From assembly GCA_027563935.2 (NCBI GenBank), contig CM050448.1, positions 125,961,190 through 126,025,189 on the forward strand: 64,000 nucleotides of DNA, written 5' to 3'. Origin of the DNA: Costus lasius (Eukaryota > Streptophyta > Magnoliopsida > Zingiberales > Costaceae). The notes under the pieces were generated by a model. That model had not been told where the DNA came from. It worked only from the letters and a program-made list of their open reading frames with translations, and made no database searches. This document shows positions 43,901 through 54,186 of this stretch, in pieces. Positions within the stretch are counted from its first letter, which is position 1; every line of letters starts with the position of its first letter. Both the position numbers and the translations under genes were made by a program.

Positions 43901-44101
43901 GACATTAGGCATTGTAATCTGCTTAAAACATTATCAATTATCAGATGTAGCCGGTTACAATCTTTGCCTGACTGGTGGCAAGAAATGCGAAGCTTAAAGC
44001 AGATTTTTATAATAGGTTGCAAAAGAATATCACACATCTCAAAGAAGCCCAAAGAATGGGAAGTTCAAATTATTGTCCAAGGTTGTCCCCTGCTTGTATG
44101 A
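40994..44101 (+). CDS. NLR-like protein with degenerate NB-ARC domain and LRRs
   Basis: A single-exon frame of 1035 residues. Residues 1-130 are helical, in the place of an Rx-type coiled-coil domain, but diverged. NB-ARC landmarks: P-loop ITGKAWIGKSTLARM near 203-215 (the usual GMGGIGKTT is altered but the GKST core remains); kinase-2 CLFVLDGID near 278-288, where the normal LLVLDDVW second Asp is replaced by Gly; RNBS-B GPGSTVIITSR near 308-318. No GLPLA or MHD motif is visible between there and the LRRs, so the ARC2 part seems lost or unrecognisable. From about residue 560 there are leucine-rich repeats (LRYLNISEKEIEELTKSICD, LRVLSLSYCKKLLKLPKQIY, LQVLDIEACHWIKELPEDLR). Intracellular immune receptors of this type switch by nucleotide binding. 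This one may be a helper, decoy or inactive relative. The open frame argues against simple decay. Confidence 0.85.
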   Translation: MASPMLMLNLKRILSSLSSPEIRLFGQQLRILNHLEMVTDSLWAINPVIADANLRALKEPELSKWVWDVHAVHVDVQNILEVIQDSDWQKPEVSSSNFLHHGRITSSRYAILLKLKEIAKRLNCLLSRAVAFELSVDATESIDPNHSDYYSIMREEVIERDDDITRILNILLRLLGEEDIDFQLQKEKASMDINSDVPLTIFITGKAWIGKSTLARMIYHHPLVCEFFNHRAWVDNSSLGIYPLYYDYNETYYPIQEGRLSSNIDIWSVMCKPPPQARCLFVLDGIDIIYDDLDKLEELNKNLINLSGPGSTVIITSRFYNYRMSENVIVHRLHEISYYGWKNILLRYAIPRTHSPPVKQDYSSIKNADILNLYTRLYNADWSYICILREAKIFGSISRYIDLSKIVFGNDENKYMKMHYASPAVAHVFLYTSLLEPLPFCSAESCFHMLITEGIFTYSTSFQQYFFTSVIPFVRHIRCNPEAFGISESIYHLRETGQESRIPRWCRYLCVRVNSCTSAFLTNLQAKIANNMRTLILYRVKEEIDLHIEKCQIVSLIEIPEYLFTNLTILSIIDTNIQLLPNTIGLLLRLRYLNISEKEIEELTKSICDLHNLRVLSLSYCKKLLKLPKQIYNLSKLQILKLAHCVRLQRLPKSITSLTNLQVLDIEACHWIKELPEDLRRMERLRNLNMIGCSSLTRQPPKISELINLEALSGYKIEDNGHASLALKELQSLMNIEQLHLRHLEHVLDLDAIASVNLKEKKNLEYLVLHWEWWNMDVGVNEQLASYEILEGLQYDISYLKYLDVISYFGMKFPIMMSSKQISSSLEPFKTFKFLVEMRLINLKRCDNISFIGFLTFLNILEISGMDLLAYVGNRIPDDKNAFVSLESLILSEMLILMEWNLRYRHILHLIIINCPKLKKISGLIPLGKLTLWLQSHFLSQHSTFSQYFFGGIMELEIVGCREVRQLPEDIRHCNLLKTLSIIRCSRLQSLPDWWQEMRSLKQIFIIGCKRISHISKKPKEWEVQIIVQGCPLLV

Positions 44102-45720
44102 TGCTCACGGAATTGCAGTAGAAGGTCAAAGTGCAGGCCTAGTTCCCGGATAAGAAAGAAAATCAATAAGCTTGCCCTGACGGCTTCCTTTCCCTTCGTC
44201 TGTATCGTGGCCTTATGATCCCAGGTGGTGACACTCTCATTTCCAACATCACTTTTCTATATCTCGGTCTCCAGACACGAGTGGTGAAGGCAAGTTGATT
44301 CCCCAGTATTCTGAGGTTTATTTGAGTTTATCAATTTCTCAGTTTCGTCAATTTACTGTTCCTTGCAGTTTATATCTAGTGTTTTGTTTCGGCTAATAAT
44401 GAGTTTTCAACTTGACATTTCGTGGCTTTCTCGGTGTATGTGGGAAAAATTTTGATTCGATCTCCCCCCCACCCCCTCTCTCTCTTATTTTTGTAAACGG
44501 AATTGAATTTGGACCATCTGTATGGTTTTGAAATTTCCTGGAAAACGATTGTTGGATTTGTTGAAAGCTTTGTTGCGTTTGGAAATCTAAATCTGAACTT
44601 GTGTTTTGAGATGAGATTTAAACTTTCTATTGTTATAAAATCTGGTTTGTGTTTGTACCAAGTGTTGGATTTCCCATGGCCTCTCTCTGTTTTTGTGCTT
44701 GTACCACCAAAGCTGCATCGGTCGGGATCAGAACAGTCTGTCAACTTCTCTGTATCATTGTAAGTTCTAACTAGAAGAGATAAACATCTCAAGCAGCAGA
44801 GTATCTATTTTATTTTATTTTATTTTCTAAAAGGACTACTTCGTTGTTTGTTTTGCAGATGAAATTTAGATGAGCTCTAATGCAGTGCCCCTTTCAATTG
44901 AATGTGCATCGCCTTCATCCTTTCCTCCATGTATACTGTATTTGTTTTCTTTCTGGAGCACGAGTATGAATGATAATTTGTTGTTACCTAGTTATATTAT
45001 TAATTGGTTCTCTTAGTATTAATTCTAGCATTCTTTGAATTGGATTTGAGTCAAAATATTATCAACCAGCTTTCCTCGTCAAAAACATTTACTTTCCCAT
45101 AATATAACTTTTCTTTTTCTTATTATATGATCAAATTGTTTTTCGCATTCATTAAGATAATTTGAGTTCATTTTAGTAAAATTTTAAATAAAAAAGGTAT
45201 TAGCTCATAATAATCATTGATAAAATGCTAACGTAAAAAAACAAATATACTATTTTAGTTCTTCTTATAGAGTTGGAACTTGACTTTTAAATATTTTAAA
45301 TTTAAGATAAAATTTATAGGACATTACATATCTCTATAAAGGCTTCGAAAAAAAATAAAATAAATAAACATAATTTTTTTAAAGTAAAACACATTACTCA
45401 TGCTAAGATTACATTACATGATCTCATATAAAGATACAATAAAGTAAATTTATTCTCATATGTACCAGTAAAATCACCACGTAAATGTGTTGAAAATAAT
45501 TTTTTTTAAAAAATAAATATAGTAATTTTTTAAAATTAAAGTAGTTAATCCTTACTAAATTTTCTCTTACTTTCAGCTAAATGATCTCACAAAGTGTAAC
45601 TCAGGTTCTAAATAATATGAATTGATATAAATTTAAAAATATTATAAAATAACTCTATAAAGGTTTTCACAACGAAAAAATTAAATTAAAATAGTCATGA
45701 TATATATCTATATATAATAT
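44102..45720. other. 3' flank of NLR-like gene, no gene seen
   Basis: 44102-44900 is less AT-rich. It has a GTATGTGGG donor-like site near 44436 and a TTTTGCAG acceptor-like site near 44858, so it may contain a spliced 3' untranslated region. A frame at 44503-44763 shows no domain. From 44900 onward it is AT-rich and featureless. Confidence 0.45.
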
Positions 45721-45726
45721 AATATC

Positions 45727-45880
45727 GATGTGATGTAGGGAGAGATGGAGAGGGCCTCCAGCCATAGATGCTACACAGGATAACTTTTACACATTGGACT
45801 TACGATGTGATGCAGGGAGGGGGAGGGCCTCCAGCCATATATGGCTACACAGGATAACTTTTACGGATTGGATTTGCCAT
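45727..45880. repeat. Tandem duplication, two units of 77 bp
   Basis: GATGTGATG(T/C)AGGGAG begins units at 45727 and 45804. Both contain GAGGGCCTCCAGCCATA and CTACACAGGATAACTTTTAC. The units are non-coding and GC-richer than their surroundings. Confidence 0.85.
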
Positions 45881-46183
45881 CGGAATTACTATTTATATTT
45901 AAATTTAATTCTTCAAAGGAAAATTTTACAAACCAGAATCATCTAAGTCAAATCAAAGATTACTTCTTGACTTTTGAAAACATGTTCACCTGTAAGATAT
46001 TTTGACATGTTTAATTTTGATTAGTATTTTGACTTGTAATATGTTTTGATTTATAAGCATAATCAACTTGCATTATAAGTAGTTAGGTAGCTTCTAATTT
46101 TATTTTCTTAAAAGTAATTTTAATTTCATAGTATTATGTAGTAGGTTGTAATTTAGACTAGAATGCAAAAAAAATTCCTCTCC

Positions 46184-46470
46184 GTACCCAGGCAAGGAAA
46201 GTTATGCTAGGTACTTTAAATTTTAATAAAAAGATATTTTTAAAGAAATGATCTATATATCCTAAGCTATCTAATGGTATCAATATTGGGATATTTTAGA
46301 TCATGTATATTCGTTAAATACCCTAAACAAAATTATACATGATCTAAAATACCTCAATATTAGTACCATTAGATAGCTTAGGATGTATAAATCATTTCTA
46401 AAAAAAAATTAAAAAAAATATTTTTTGATTAAAATTAGGGTACCCAGCATAATTTTTTTAGCCTGGGTAC
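46184..46470. mobile_element. Fold-back MITE, family A copy 3
   Basis: 287 bp, almost fully self-complementary. The ends GTACCCAGGC...TTATGCTAGGTAC and, reversed, GTACCCAGGCTAAAAAAATT pair with each other. The arms carry CCTAAGCTATCTAATGGTAT and its complement around a GATCATGTATA centre. The arm sequences link it to the elements at 3339-3655 and 3716-4071; the outermost bases differ. Confidence 0.75.
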
Positions 46471-47253
46471 CTAGGCGAGGCCATTTTATCTGCAGTGCAT
46501 ATGTACTCATACAAGCCACCTCATCTTCATCTTCCCCTAGACATATTGCCATCTCAGTACCACATCATCAAGATCAACGCATCACCACATCAACAATCAA
46601 GGAAGAAGGTCATTTATAGGCACCATCTTACTAAGAATCCAACTATCTCACAATCGAGGCAACATCTTACCACCTCACTATGCCATGTCATCATCAAAAG
46701 TTCACATACACGATTATGTCATCAAATAGACCCAATCAACACCCTCCTCATAAAGAACGTTCAAAGAGGGAAGCGGACGCCAACTCATAATCCACTCAAT
46801 TAGTTGCCACCCACTTCCACCAATAGAATGTAAGAGTCACCCATTTCAACTAATGGAATACTCATGCTTGCCACCCACAACTACTAATCAAATGCTTGCA
46901 TGCTGGACCTCCCAAACTAGACAAATGCATGCAAGAGTCTCATCATCAACTAATGGCGCAAAAGGAAAAGAAATTCCATCCAACCATCCATTCAAATGAT
47001 GCTTAATCTCAACTCTTGAAATTGACCAATTGTTATGTGTATGTTGAGGGAAGAATAGGTTTTAAGTAGCTTGTATTTTCAGTATTCATCATAGTGCATT
47101 TCATGAATCTTTTGAAAATTTGTATCCGTGCTTGAAGTCTTAATTGGAAACTTCTTCCTCATTCCTCTTCCTCTAGCCGCAAAATTGACCAATTATTATG
47201 CATTTATATTATATACATTTAAAAAAAATGCATAATAGGTAAGTATCATCACC
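46471..47253. other. Intergenic DNA, no gene seen
   Basis: A CATCATC/CACATCA-rich, low-complexity stretch at 46500-47000 contains open frames of 64 and 102 codons (46425-46619 and 46495-46803) without any recognisable domain. It may be degraded repeat DNA. Confidence 0.5.
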
Positions 47254-47258
47254 CCAGG

Positions 47259-48934
47259 TGTCACCCCCTAATTTTTCGCGCCTAAAACTAGAGCGTGATA
47301 GCACAATCTACACAACCTCTGTGTAAACTGTCAGCTAACACACCTAAACAGTGCGTACTAAGCGGAAGCAAATAAGAATACAACACGCGCACTAAATATA
47401 GATCGTCTCTCAGCAATACAAATCTCTCCCTCACTCGACCTAATCAAACTGAGTCTAGCTCTGCCTAATCCCTTTGGCCGAAACTCTGATGTACTGAACT
47501 AATGGACTAGGTGGCGGGTTAGGTCCTTCCTCTGCACCTAACCACTTTGCACACCTAGTTGCGCACTGTCACACACTAGAGTTCACTGGCAGGTATCGCA
47601 CACAGCAAGGTGATCTATCGTAGATCAAAGAGCAATAGATAGATGCTCAAAACCTAACACCCAATAACTACCGGCCTGCTTAAACCCTAAGACAGGTATA
47701 TCCACAACTACACAGCGAGGTTCGGGCAAGACAAGTACAATACTTGCGCCTACCCTACACCTAAATTCGATGAAACCTCAACAAAGAACTCACACCAAGA
47801 ACAATGCTAGTCTCAGTTATGAAGAAGGCATCTCCCAACCTCGGGTAGAGATACCAATCAATATATATCAAAAGCAATCGTTCATACAATGGTTTAAGGA
47901 GTTTATACCAATCCGCTATGAACAAAGCTATGCACAAGTTGAAGCTCTCGGCTCCTCTCCTCTAGGTGGCCGAATCTTCAAATCTCCTCAAGGGGGAAGC
48001 TCTTGAGGTTCGGACCCTAGGGTGGAAGACCCTAGGGTGGTTGTTGATGATGCGCTCCTCCAAATGCCCTTGTTGCCGCCAACAAGGAGTGTGGACAGCA
48101 AGGTTGCCGCCCAAGAACACTATCCTCCAAGTGTCCAAGATCCTTCCTTTCCTCCAAGGAAGGTCACGCCAAGCCTCCTCTCGCCAAGACCTCCAATGCC
48201 GAGTGGAAGGGAAGAAGGTGGAAGCAAGAACTCGCCTTCAAGGTTGAAGCCGCCAAGAGTTATCGCCCTCCTCTCCAAGACTTGCTTGAATAGCCTCTAG
48301 GTTTGCATGTGGAAGCCGCCAACCTCAATGCTCGCCAATTTGAATCTTCAAGTGGATCAGATCTTCAGGCCTCCAAGAGATCCAATCCGCCAAGCTTCAA
48401 GTGAATCCGCCCCATGATGGATCCAAGTCCATGTCGCCAAGTGAAGGATCCAAGTGGTTAAAGAAGACTTAAGTCCACTAAGTCTTATTGGATCTTCACT
48501 TATCCTCTTATTGTATGTTCTCATAAGTTGTCACATGCAAGACATGTGCCAACTTATTTAAACATCTCCCTTGCTGGCGCCTAAGTCCAAGCTAACTAGA
48601 TCAGTCCATAGGACTCCGGTGTGAACCCTGATTGAGTCCAGATGCGCCCTGACCATGGTTAGGTTGACCATGGTTAAGGTAACCGTGGTTAAGCTAACCC
48701 TGGCCCACCAAAGAACTCCAAAGCTCTCCAAAGCACCCCCAGGCCATGCTCAAGGATAGAATGTGTAGATGTACCTGCAAGAACATACTAACACAGTGTC
48801 AGTAACCTAACTCCTCTAGTAGGCTCCCTTCGACACTAGCCTAACTCCACATTAAGCTCCCCTATCCCTACTCAGATCCCACTGAGTCCATGGGATGGGC
48901 TGGGGTATAACCCGAGTATACCCAGAGCCTCACA
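47259..48934. mobile_element. Solo LTR, 1676 bp
   Basis: The sequence starts TGTCACCCCC and ends GCCTCACA. It is flanked by a perfect 5-bp target duplication CCAGG (47254-47258 and 48935-48939). There is no primer-binding site, polypurine tract or reading frame of a retroelement inside. It is best explained as a single LTR left after recombination between the two LTRs of a full element. The middle is rich in CCAAG/CTCCAAG words and the right part holds alternating ACCATGGTTA-type short palindromes near 48650-48705. It differs in sequence from the other LTRs in the window. Confidence 0.85.
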
Positions 48935-48939
48935 CCAGG

Positions 48940-50592
48940 TATGGATACAATGCATAATTGAACATTTTATAGAAGTTGAATCTATTCCTTTAAAGATACT
49001 ACAATTCCTAAAAGCAAATATAAGGGTATTGAATAGGCGGCAAGTCCAAAGGCAAGTTATCCACTTCAGTATTGTCATCTACTACAATTAGAAAACATGT
49101 GACTCCAGGTGTAGTAGTAGTTTTTCATTTGAGGATCATAAAATAATAAAAATATTAAATCTAAATCATGAGACAATTTACTTGCATTAATACCACAAAT
49201 AATATCATGAGGATATTTATTTGAGTTAATACCTTACAGATATCAATTCAATAGACATTTCAATAGATATTTATTTGAGTTAATACCATACGGATATCAT
49301 TTCAATAGACATTGCACAATTAAAAGTTCTAAGCTGGGAATTATTTGGAAGTTGCAAACAAGTAAAGAGAAGAGATGCTTACAAATACTTGATTTAAATG
49401 AATATTTTGTTCTCCTGTACACTATTAAAGAATCAATATGTTGCTGAAAGCAATACGGATAATAAATATTATAATAAGCCAAATTGCAAAAGTGATTCCT
49501 GATCCGATGCTAAAGTGTCAACTTTTGTGATCGGATTGGATGTCATGAGTTCAAAGATTTCTTAATACAGTGTAATTTGATTTGTCAAGAGCTCAGAGAT
49601 TCCTTTACTTTTTAGATAATAAAAAAACACTATAGAAATTTCAATGTCCACGAGTATGACACGTGGGAGGTGGTGCACCGTTATTTGTTACTCTTAAACA
49701 TGAAACTAATAAGAGAAACTCTAGAAACTATGATGCTAAGCAATCCTGATATCTCCATTCCATCATTTTACATAAACATTCAACTGTTTAGACTTAGCAA
49801 CCTCAACTAACTGGTTGTTTGGTGAAGGATCTAAACAAGTCCAAGTGCAAATTAGAGACGTTGATTGAACAGCTCAAAGTTATCCAATAAACGCAATGGA
49901 CAATGTTCAAGAAGTTTACCTTTCTTATGCCCTCCCAGTTTGCCAGTCGTGTTAATGCAGATTGGTGTCTGAGGCAAAAGTAATATCAGCCTAACATGAT
50001 ACAAAGTTAAGAAAGATAATAAAAATTTGTGCTGATCAATTTATTTTGAGAGAATGTGCAAGCCGACAATTAATATAGTAGTAAAATGTGCAGCCAACAA
50101 AATCTTTTAATTTAAGATCCTTACAGAACATCCACTAAATTCAATATAGATAAATGAGGAAGAATATAGATAAAAGTTTACCTTTCTCTCTCCTATCAAA
50201 AATGCATTCTCTTTTTTATATTAAGATCCTTACCGAACATCCACTAAATTCAATAATATAAATTATCTCAAATGGTCTCAAGATTCCTCTATGTGGCAAG
50301 GTTGCATGAAAAGTTACACCACCAAGAGTCTCTAACATTTAACACTAAATATGAGGAAGAATATAGATAAATGACATGGATACGACTATATGATTCTTAC
50401 TTGGATGTCGAACAAATTCAAACTATATATTGCTTTCATAATTATGCTTTATTGAGGAGATATATGATTCTCTTTGCTACCTACTTTCAAGCATGACATA
50501 ATTTGATGGGGAAATTCTCAAATTGTGCTACTCTGAACTTATAGCATAATTAACTATAAGCTGCTTAAAGTTTACAATTGAATTGCTGGCAA
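48940..50592. other. Intergenic AT-rich DNA, no gene seen
   Basis: There are short local repeats, such as TTATTTGAGTTAATACC and ATATCA(A/T)TTCAATAGACATT around 49215-49310, and TAAGATCCTTAC(A/C)GAACATCCACTAAATTC at 50114 and 50222. No reading frame of interest is present. Confidence 0.5.
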
Positions 50593-50597
50593 CTATG

Positions 50598-50975
50598 GCT
50601 GTGTTTGGCGTAGCTGAAACTTTTAACTCTTGCTGGTTGAAAAAGTGTTCGATGAAAAGTAGCTGGTTGGAAAAGTTAAAAGGTGTTTGGCTAAACTGTT
50701 ATGCAGGTCAATTTTTTTAAAAATAATTTTAAATTTAATATTTTTTTATTAAAATAATAATTATGTTATTGTAAAGACATACGAATATAGGTGCAGACAT
50801 GAGATGCAAGAAAAAAAATAGTTAGAAAATAACCAAAAGCAGCTCCCTCCCAACTTTTCTAAACCCATACTACTTCTAGGTTCCAAACCTAGAAGTAGCT
50901 TGCCAAACACTCCAGCTTTTTAAAATCAGCTGTTTTGACCAGCAAAAGTAGTTGACCGGCTATGCCAAACAGGAT
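50598..50975. mobile_element. 378-bp MITE with GTTTGGC termini
   Basis: The left end GCTGTGTTTGGCGTAGCTG pairs with ATCCTGTTTGGCATAGCCGG read on the minus strand from the right. CTATG occurs on both sides (50593-50597 and 50976-50980), possibly the target duplication. Inner arms also match (AAAAGTAGCTGGTTGG against CCAACTTTTCTAAACC-type sequence). The superfamily is not certain. Confidence 0.6.
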
Positions 50976-51049
50976 CTATGTTGGTGCAGAATCTTGAATT
51001 CACAAGTTATTGTAGGATTTGAGAAGCATTGTTAAGATGTAAGCTCAAG

Positions 51050-51197
51050 TTACTTGGGTGTTTAGCAAGTTTAAAGTTTGATTTAGGATAAAATGGAGTG
51101 AGAATAAGATAAGCATTGTGATCATTTAGGACGAGTGTTAAGATAAGCATTGGAACTAGAACAATGACTAGTAGTAAACGTGAATGTGGCATTAGTT
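51050..51197. repeat. Short copy of the repeat split at 20917-24751
   Basis: It contains TTACTTGGGTGTTTAGCAAG, GATTTAGGATAAAATGGAGT, then directly AGATAAGCATTG, GTGTTAAGATAAGCATTGGA and GACTAGTAGTAAAC. At 20917-24751 the same blocks are separated by the nested LTR element plus about 250 bp missing here. Confidence 0.75.
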
Positions 51198-51198
51198 T

Positions 51199-51860
51199 TG
51201 TAATGCCCCAGTTTAGTCTCACATTAGGAATGAGAGGAAAGATTATATAGTATATAAGGCTTAGTGGACTTGCTATTGTTAGCTTGGGCTTAAGCATTTT
51301 AATAGATTGGGCCACGTTGCAAATCGATCCACCAAGTTAATAAATAGTTTACTTACTAAGCGGGCTGTAACAGTTTAGGACAGTCGTTTCATTGCATGAG
51401 CAACAGTGGATGCACTCTGAAAATGAGTGCAGCTCTTAATTGAGATCTGTTGGCCAGTTTGATGATTTACACGACATTCTTATATTATTTGTATATCGTT
51501 GTTTCTGTCATTGGATATCATGTTATCTGACTCTCTCACCATATTTGTTGATTCCTACTTAGTGTTTTGCTAACTTCCTTTGTTTATCTTCCAGGTACAA
51601 AGTTAGCTTTTGGGAGGGCTAGAGTAGATAGTAGATACCAGCCTGAGTTCAGATAGTCTTTTAGCTCTTATTTCAGTTGAGTTGTTTACAAATTGGAAAG
51701 TATGTTTTAGAGATTGTGTTATAAAACTGTTGATGTTCAAGTTTGGATTATTATTTAATAAATGACATTTGATTAATGTAGTTCTCTGGTTCCTATCAAT
51801 ATTGTTACTCTCTGGGGAACCCTGAGTTAGGAATAGTCAGCTTCCCGCCGGGGCGTGACA
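51199..51860 (+). repeat. LTR of a damaged retroelement (5' side)
   Basis: It starts TGTAATGCCCCAG and ends GGGCGTGACA. TGGTATCAGAGG at 51868-51879, 7 bp later, is the tRNA-Met primer site, which fixes this as a 5' LTR on the plus strand. Length 662 bp. It shows a spliced-intron-like CTTCCAG near 51595, of unknown meaning. Confidence 0.8.
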
Positions 51861-53923
51861 ATTTTAATGGTATCAGAGGTATAGGTTTAGTAGGATAGCC
51901 AGATTTCTGTGGGCCCATAACCCATAGGTTAGAAATATATGTTAAATAAGAAAGCCTAAGGATATAGGAACCTCAGGACTAAGATTGGGTTAATGATAGA
52001 ATAAATGAATCGGGCAAATAAATACTCTTTATATGATACATATTCTTTTGGTGTATTTTGATTCTTTTGGGCTACTTTGAATTTGGAAGACTAAATTCTT
52101 TTTAAAGGGTGAATAATGTTATAACCTGAATTTTATTTTTATTTTTATTTTTATTTTTTATATATCTGAATATAATTAAAAATATTAGGGGCATTCTTGA
52201 AATTTTTAAGATTTATGGATTATTTTTTTAAGAGAAATGTTATAACCTAAGTTTTATTTATATAAAGTTTTATTTATATAATTAGATTTATTTGAAATTT
52301 AAATTTTAAAAGTTTCCTACAATTGATGCCCTAATCCTCCTCTAATTCCCTATAAATAATACCCTAAACCCCTCCTTAATCCAAAACCTATTTACCCATA
52401 ATCCCTTCTTTTTCCCCTCGTACGCGGAAGCCCGCCTGTTCCCCTGTTTCTTCCCCTGCAAACCCGTTGCTGCAGCCTCGTGCTTCGTCTTCTCCGGCAG
52501 AGGCGTGTGTGAGATTCCGGCGGCTACGGGAAGAAGCTCCGGCGTCACCTCCATCGCTCCTTGTTGCAGTGCTTGCCGACCGTTGAGTTTCTGGACGCGT
52601 GCGGCTGGATCAGTGGCGGCGACGAGTTCTCTGAGGCGCGTGTGTTTTCCGACAGCGACTGGAAGGAACGCCGGTGGTTTTTCTTTTCCTAACGGCGGCC
52701 TCTATCTTCCTCTTCCGGCGGCTTCCTTCTCCCCTCCCGGCGCCGGCGATCTCCTCCAGCAACGCGTGCGTAAGTTTATGCTCGCGTGAGGCTGCGTTCG
52801 TGTGTAGCGCCGCCTCCCTCTCCTTCCTGTCCCAGCGCCGGCGGCTCCTTCCCCTCCATCCGGCGACCTCTCCTTTCCCTTTTTCTTCCTCCCGGCGCTG
52901 CTCTTCCCGGCGAGCGGTGGCCTCGTTTTCCTTTGTCTGTGGCGGATCTGTCCAGCAGCGCGCGCGACGGTTGCTCCTTCCAACAGGTCCAGAGTCGACG
53001 GCTGCTACTTCTTCTGTCCGGCGGCCACTTGGGCTTCCCTCTTCGGCGGCTGCACATCCGGCGGCAAGCGCCGGTGATCCTCCCGTCGATCGGGCGGACG
53101 GACGAACGAAACATTCGTTCGTTCCGCGTCGAGTCTTCCGCAACAGAGGTAAGTTTGTTTTATTTATTTATTTATTCATTTAGTCTGAATTCGTTTATGG
53201 GGGATAAATTAATATATATATATATATATATATATAATTTCTAATATCGTGTTATTTTGAGGGGAAATTTATATAAAAAGATAATTTGTGATAAATTTAA
53301 TAAGAAATTAGGGGTTGAGGGTATTACTGTGGATTGAAGCATATGATGAATAATGATGGATATTTATTTAAATTATTCAGTAAAAAAAAAAGAAGATAAC
53401 TGTGATTTTCGAGGGATTCAGGATAACAACGCTTGAGGTAAGAATATGTTCATACTCCTTTCCTACAGTGTCAAAGAATTTGCTGCTTAATCCTTTGGTT
53501 TGATATATGATGCATATGATAGAATTGATTGACACTGATATCTAATTGCTTCGTCTGCTTGGCTTGTTTTTGAAATTCCTGTTGATCTCAATTATCTTGT
53601 TTATTTGGTCATATTCTATTTCTGTATGAATGGTTAGCAAACCTGTTTTGAGATATCTGATATATTAACTTATGAGCATGGTTGAACAATTGTGTATCTG
53701 TGATATTAACACATGAGTATGTGGAACCGTTGTAAATCTGTAATGATAAAGTCGTGATATATATTGACCTTTGACTTGGATGATTTATTCTCCAGTGGCC
53801 TGTTTAACTGAGTTATAGTTCCGACGCGTATCAGACTATCTGAGATGCCGGTACAGCACCGCCAGTTGTCTTGAGGACAATATTACAGATGTCAGTATTG
53901 GACGCAACACTCTGGGCTATTTA
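51861..53923 (+). mobile_element. Interior of damaged retroelement, no gag or pol found
   Basis: After the primer site come about 250 bp of AT-rich DNA, then two direct repeats starting TGTTATAACCT (about 52117 and 52238). Next is a CCCTATAAATAATACCC promoter-like site at about 52347 and about 770 bp of very GC-rich DNA with overlapping low-complexity frames (52370-53148). It ends at a good donor CAACAGAG|GTAAGT (53149). This looks like the promoter and leader exon of a gene or of another LTR lodged inside. No known protein domain is visible. AT-rich DNA with a (TA)n run at 53210-53236 follows. Confidence 0.45.
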
Positions 53924-54100
53924 TGTAATGCCCCAGTTTAGTCCCACATTGGGAGTGAGAGGAAAAATTATATAGTATATAAGGTTTAGTGGACTTGCTA
54001 TTATTAATTTGGGCTTAAGTATTTTAATAAATTAGGCTGCATTGTAAATTAGTTTACCAAGTTAATAAATAATTTGTTTAGTAAACAAATTGTAACTAAC
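53924..54100 (+). repeat. Truncated LTR of the same family
   Basis: TGTAATGCCCCAGTTTAGTC onward matches the first ~175 bp of 51199-51860 and then stops. No polypurine tract precedes it. About 25 bp later the copy B duplication begins, so the rest of this LTR was probably lost when the duplicate block was joined here. Confidence 0.75.
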
Positions 54101-54186
54101 TTTGGACCTCTATGAATGCGACTCAAGCTTCTCCTCGAATCTAACTAGATCTAGGGGTTTATTTACCACGTAATTCAACTTTAAGC

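Noticed and set aside
46495..46803. 102-codon plus-strand frame rich in His, Ser and Thr
   Set aside because: It consists of CATCA-type low-complexity DNA with no domain or splice context.
52674..53244. Ser/Pro/Arg-rich frames of 150-177 codons
   Set aside because: Several overlap in different frames with low complexity, so they are treated as leader-like or LTR-like GC-rich DNA, not genes.
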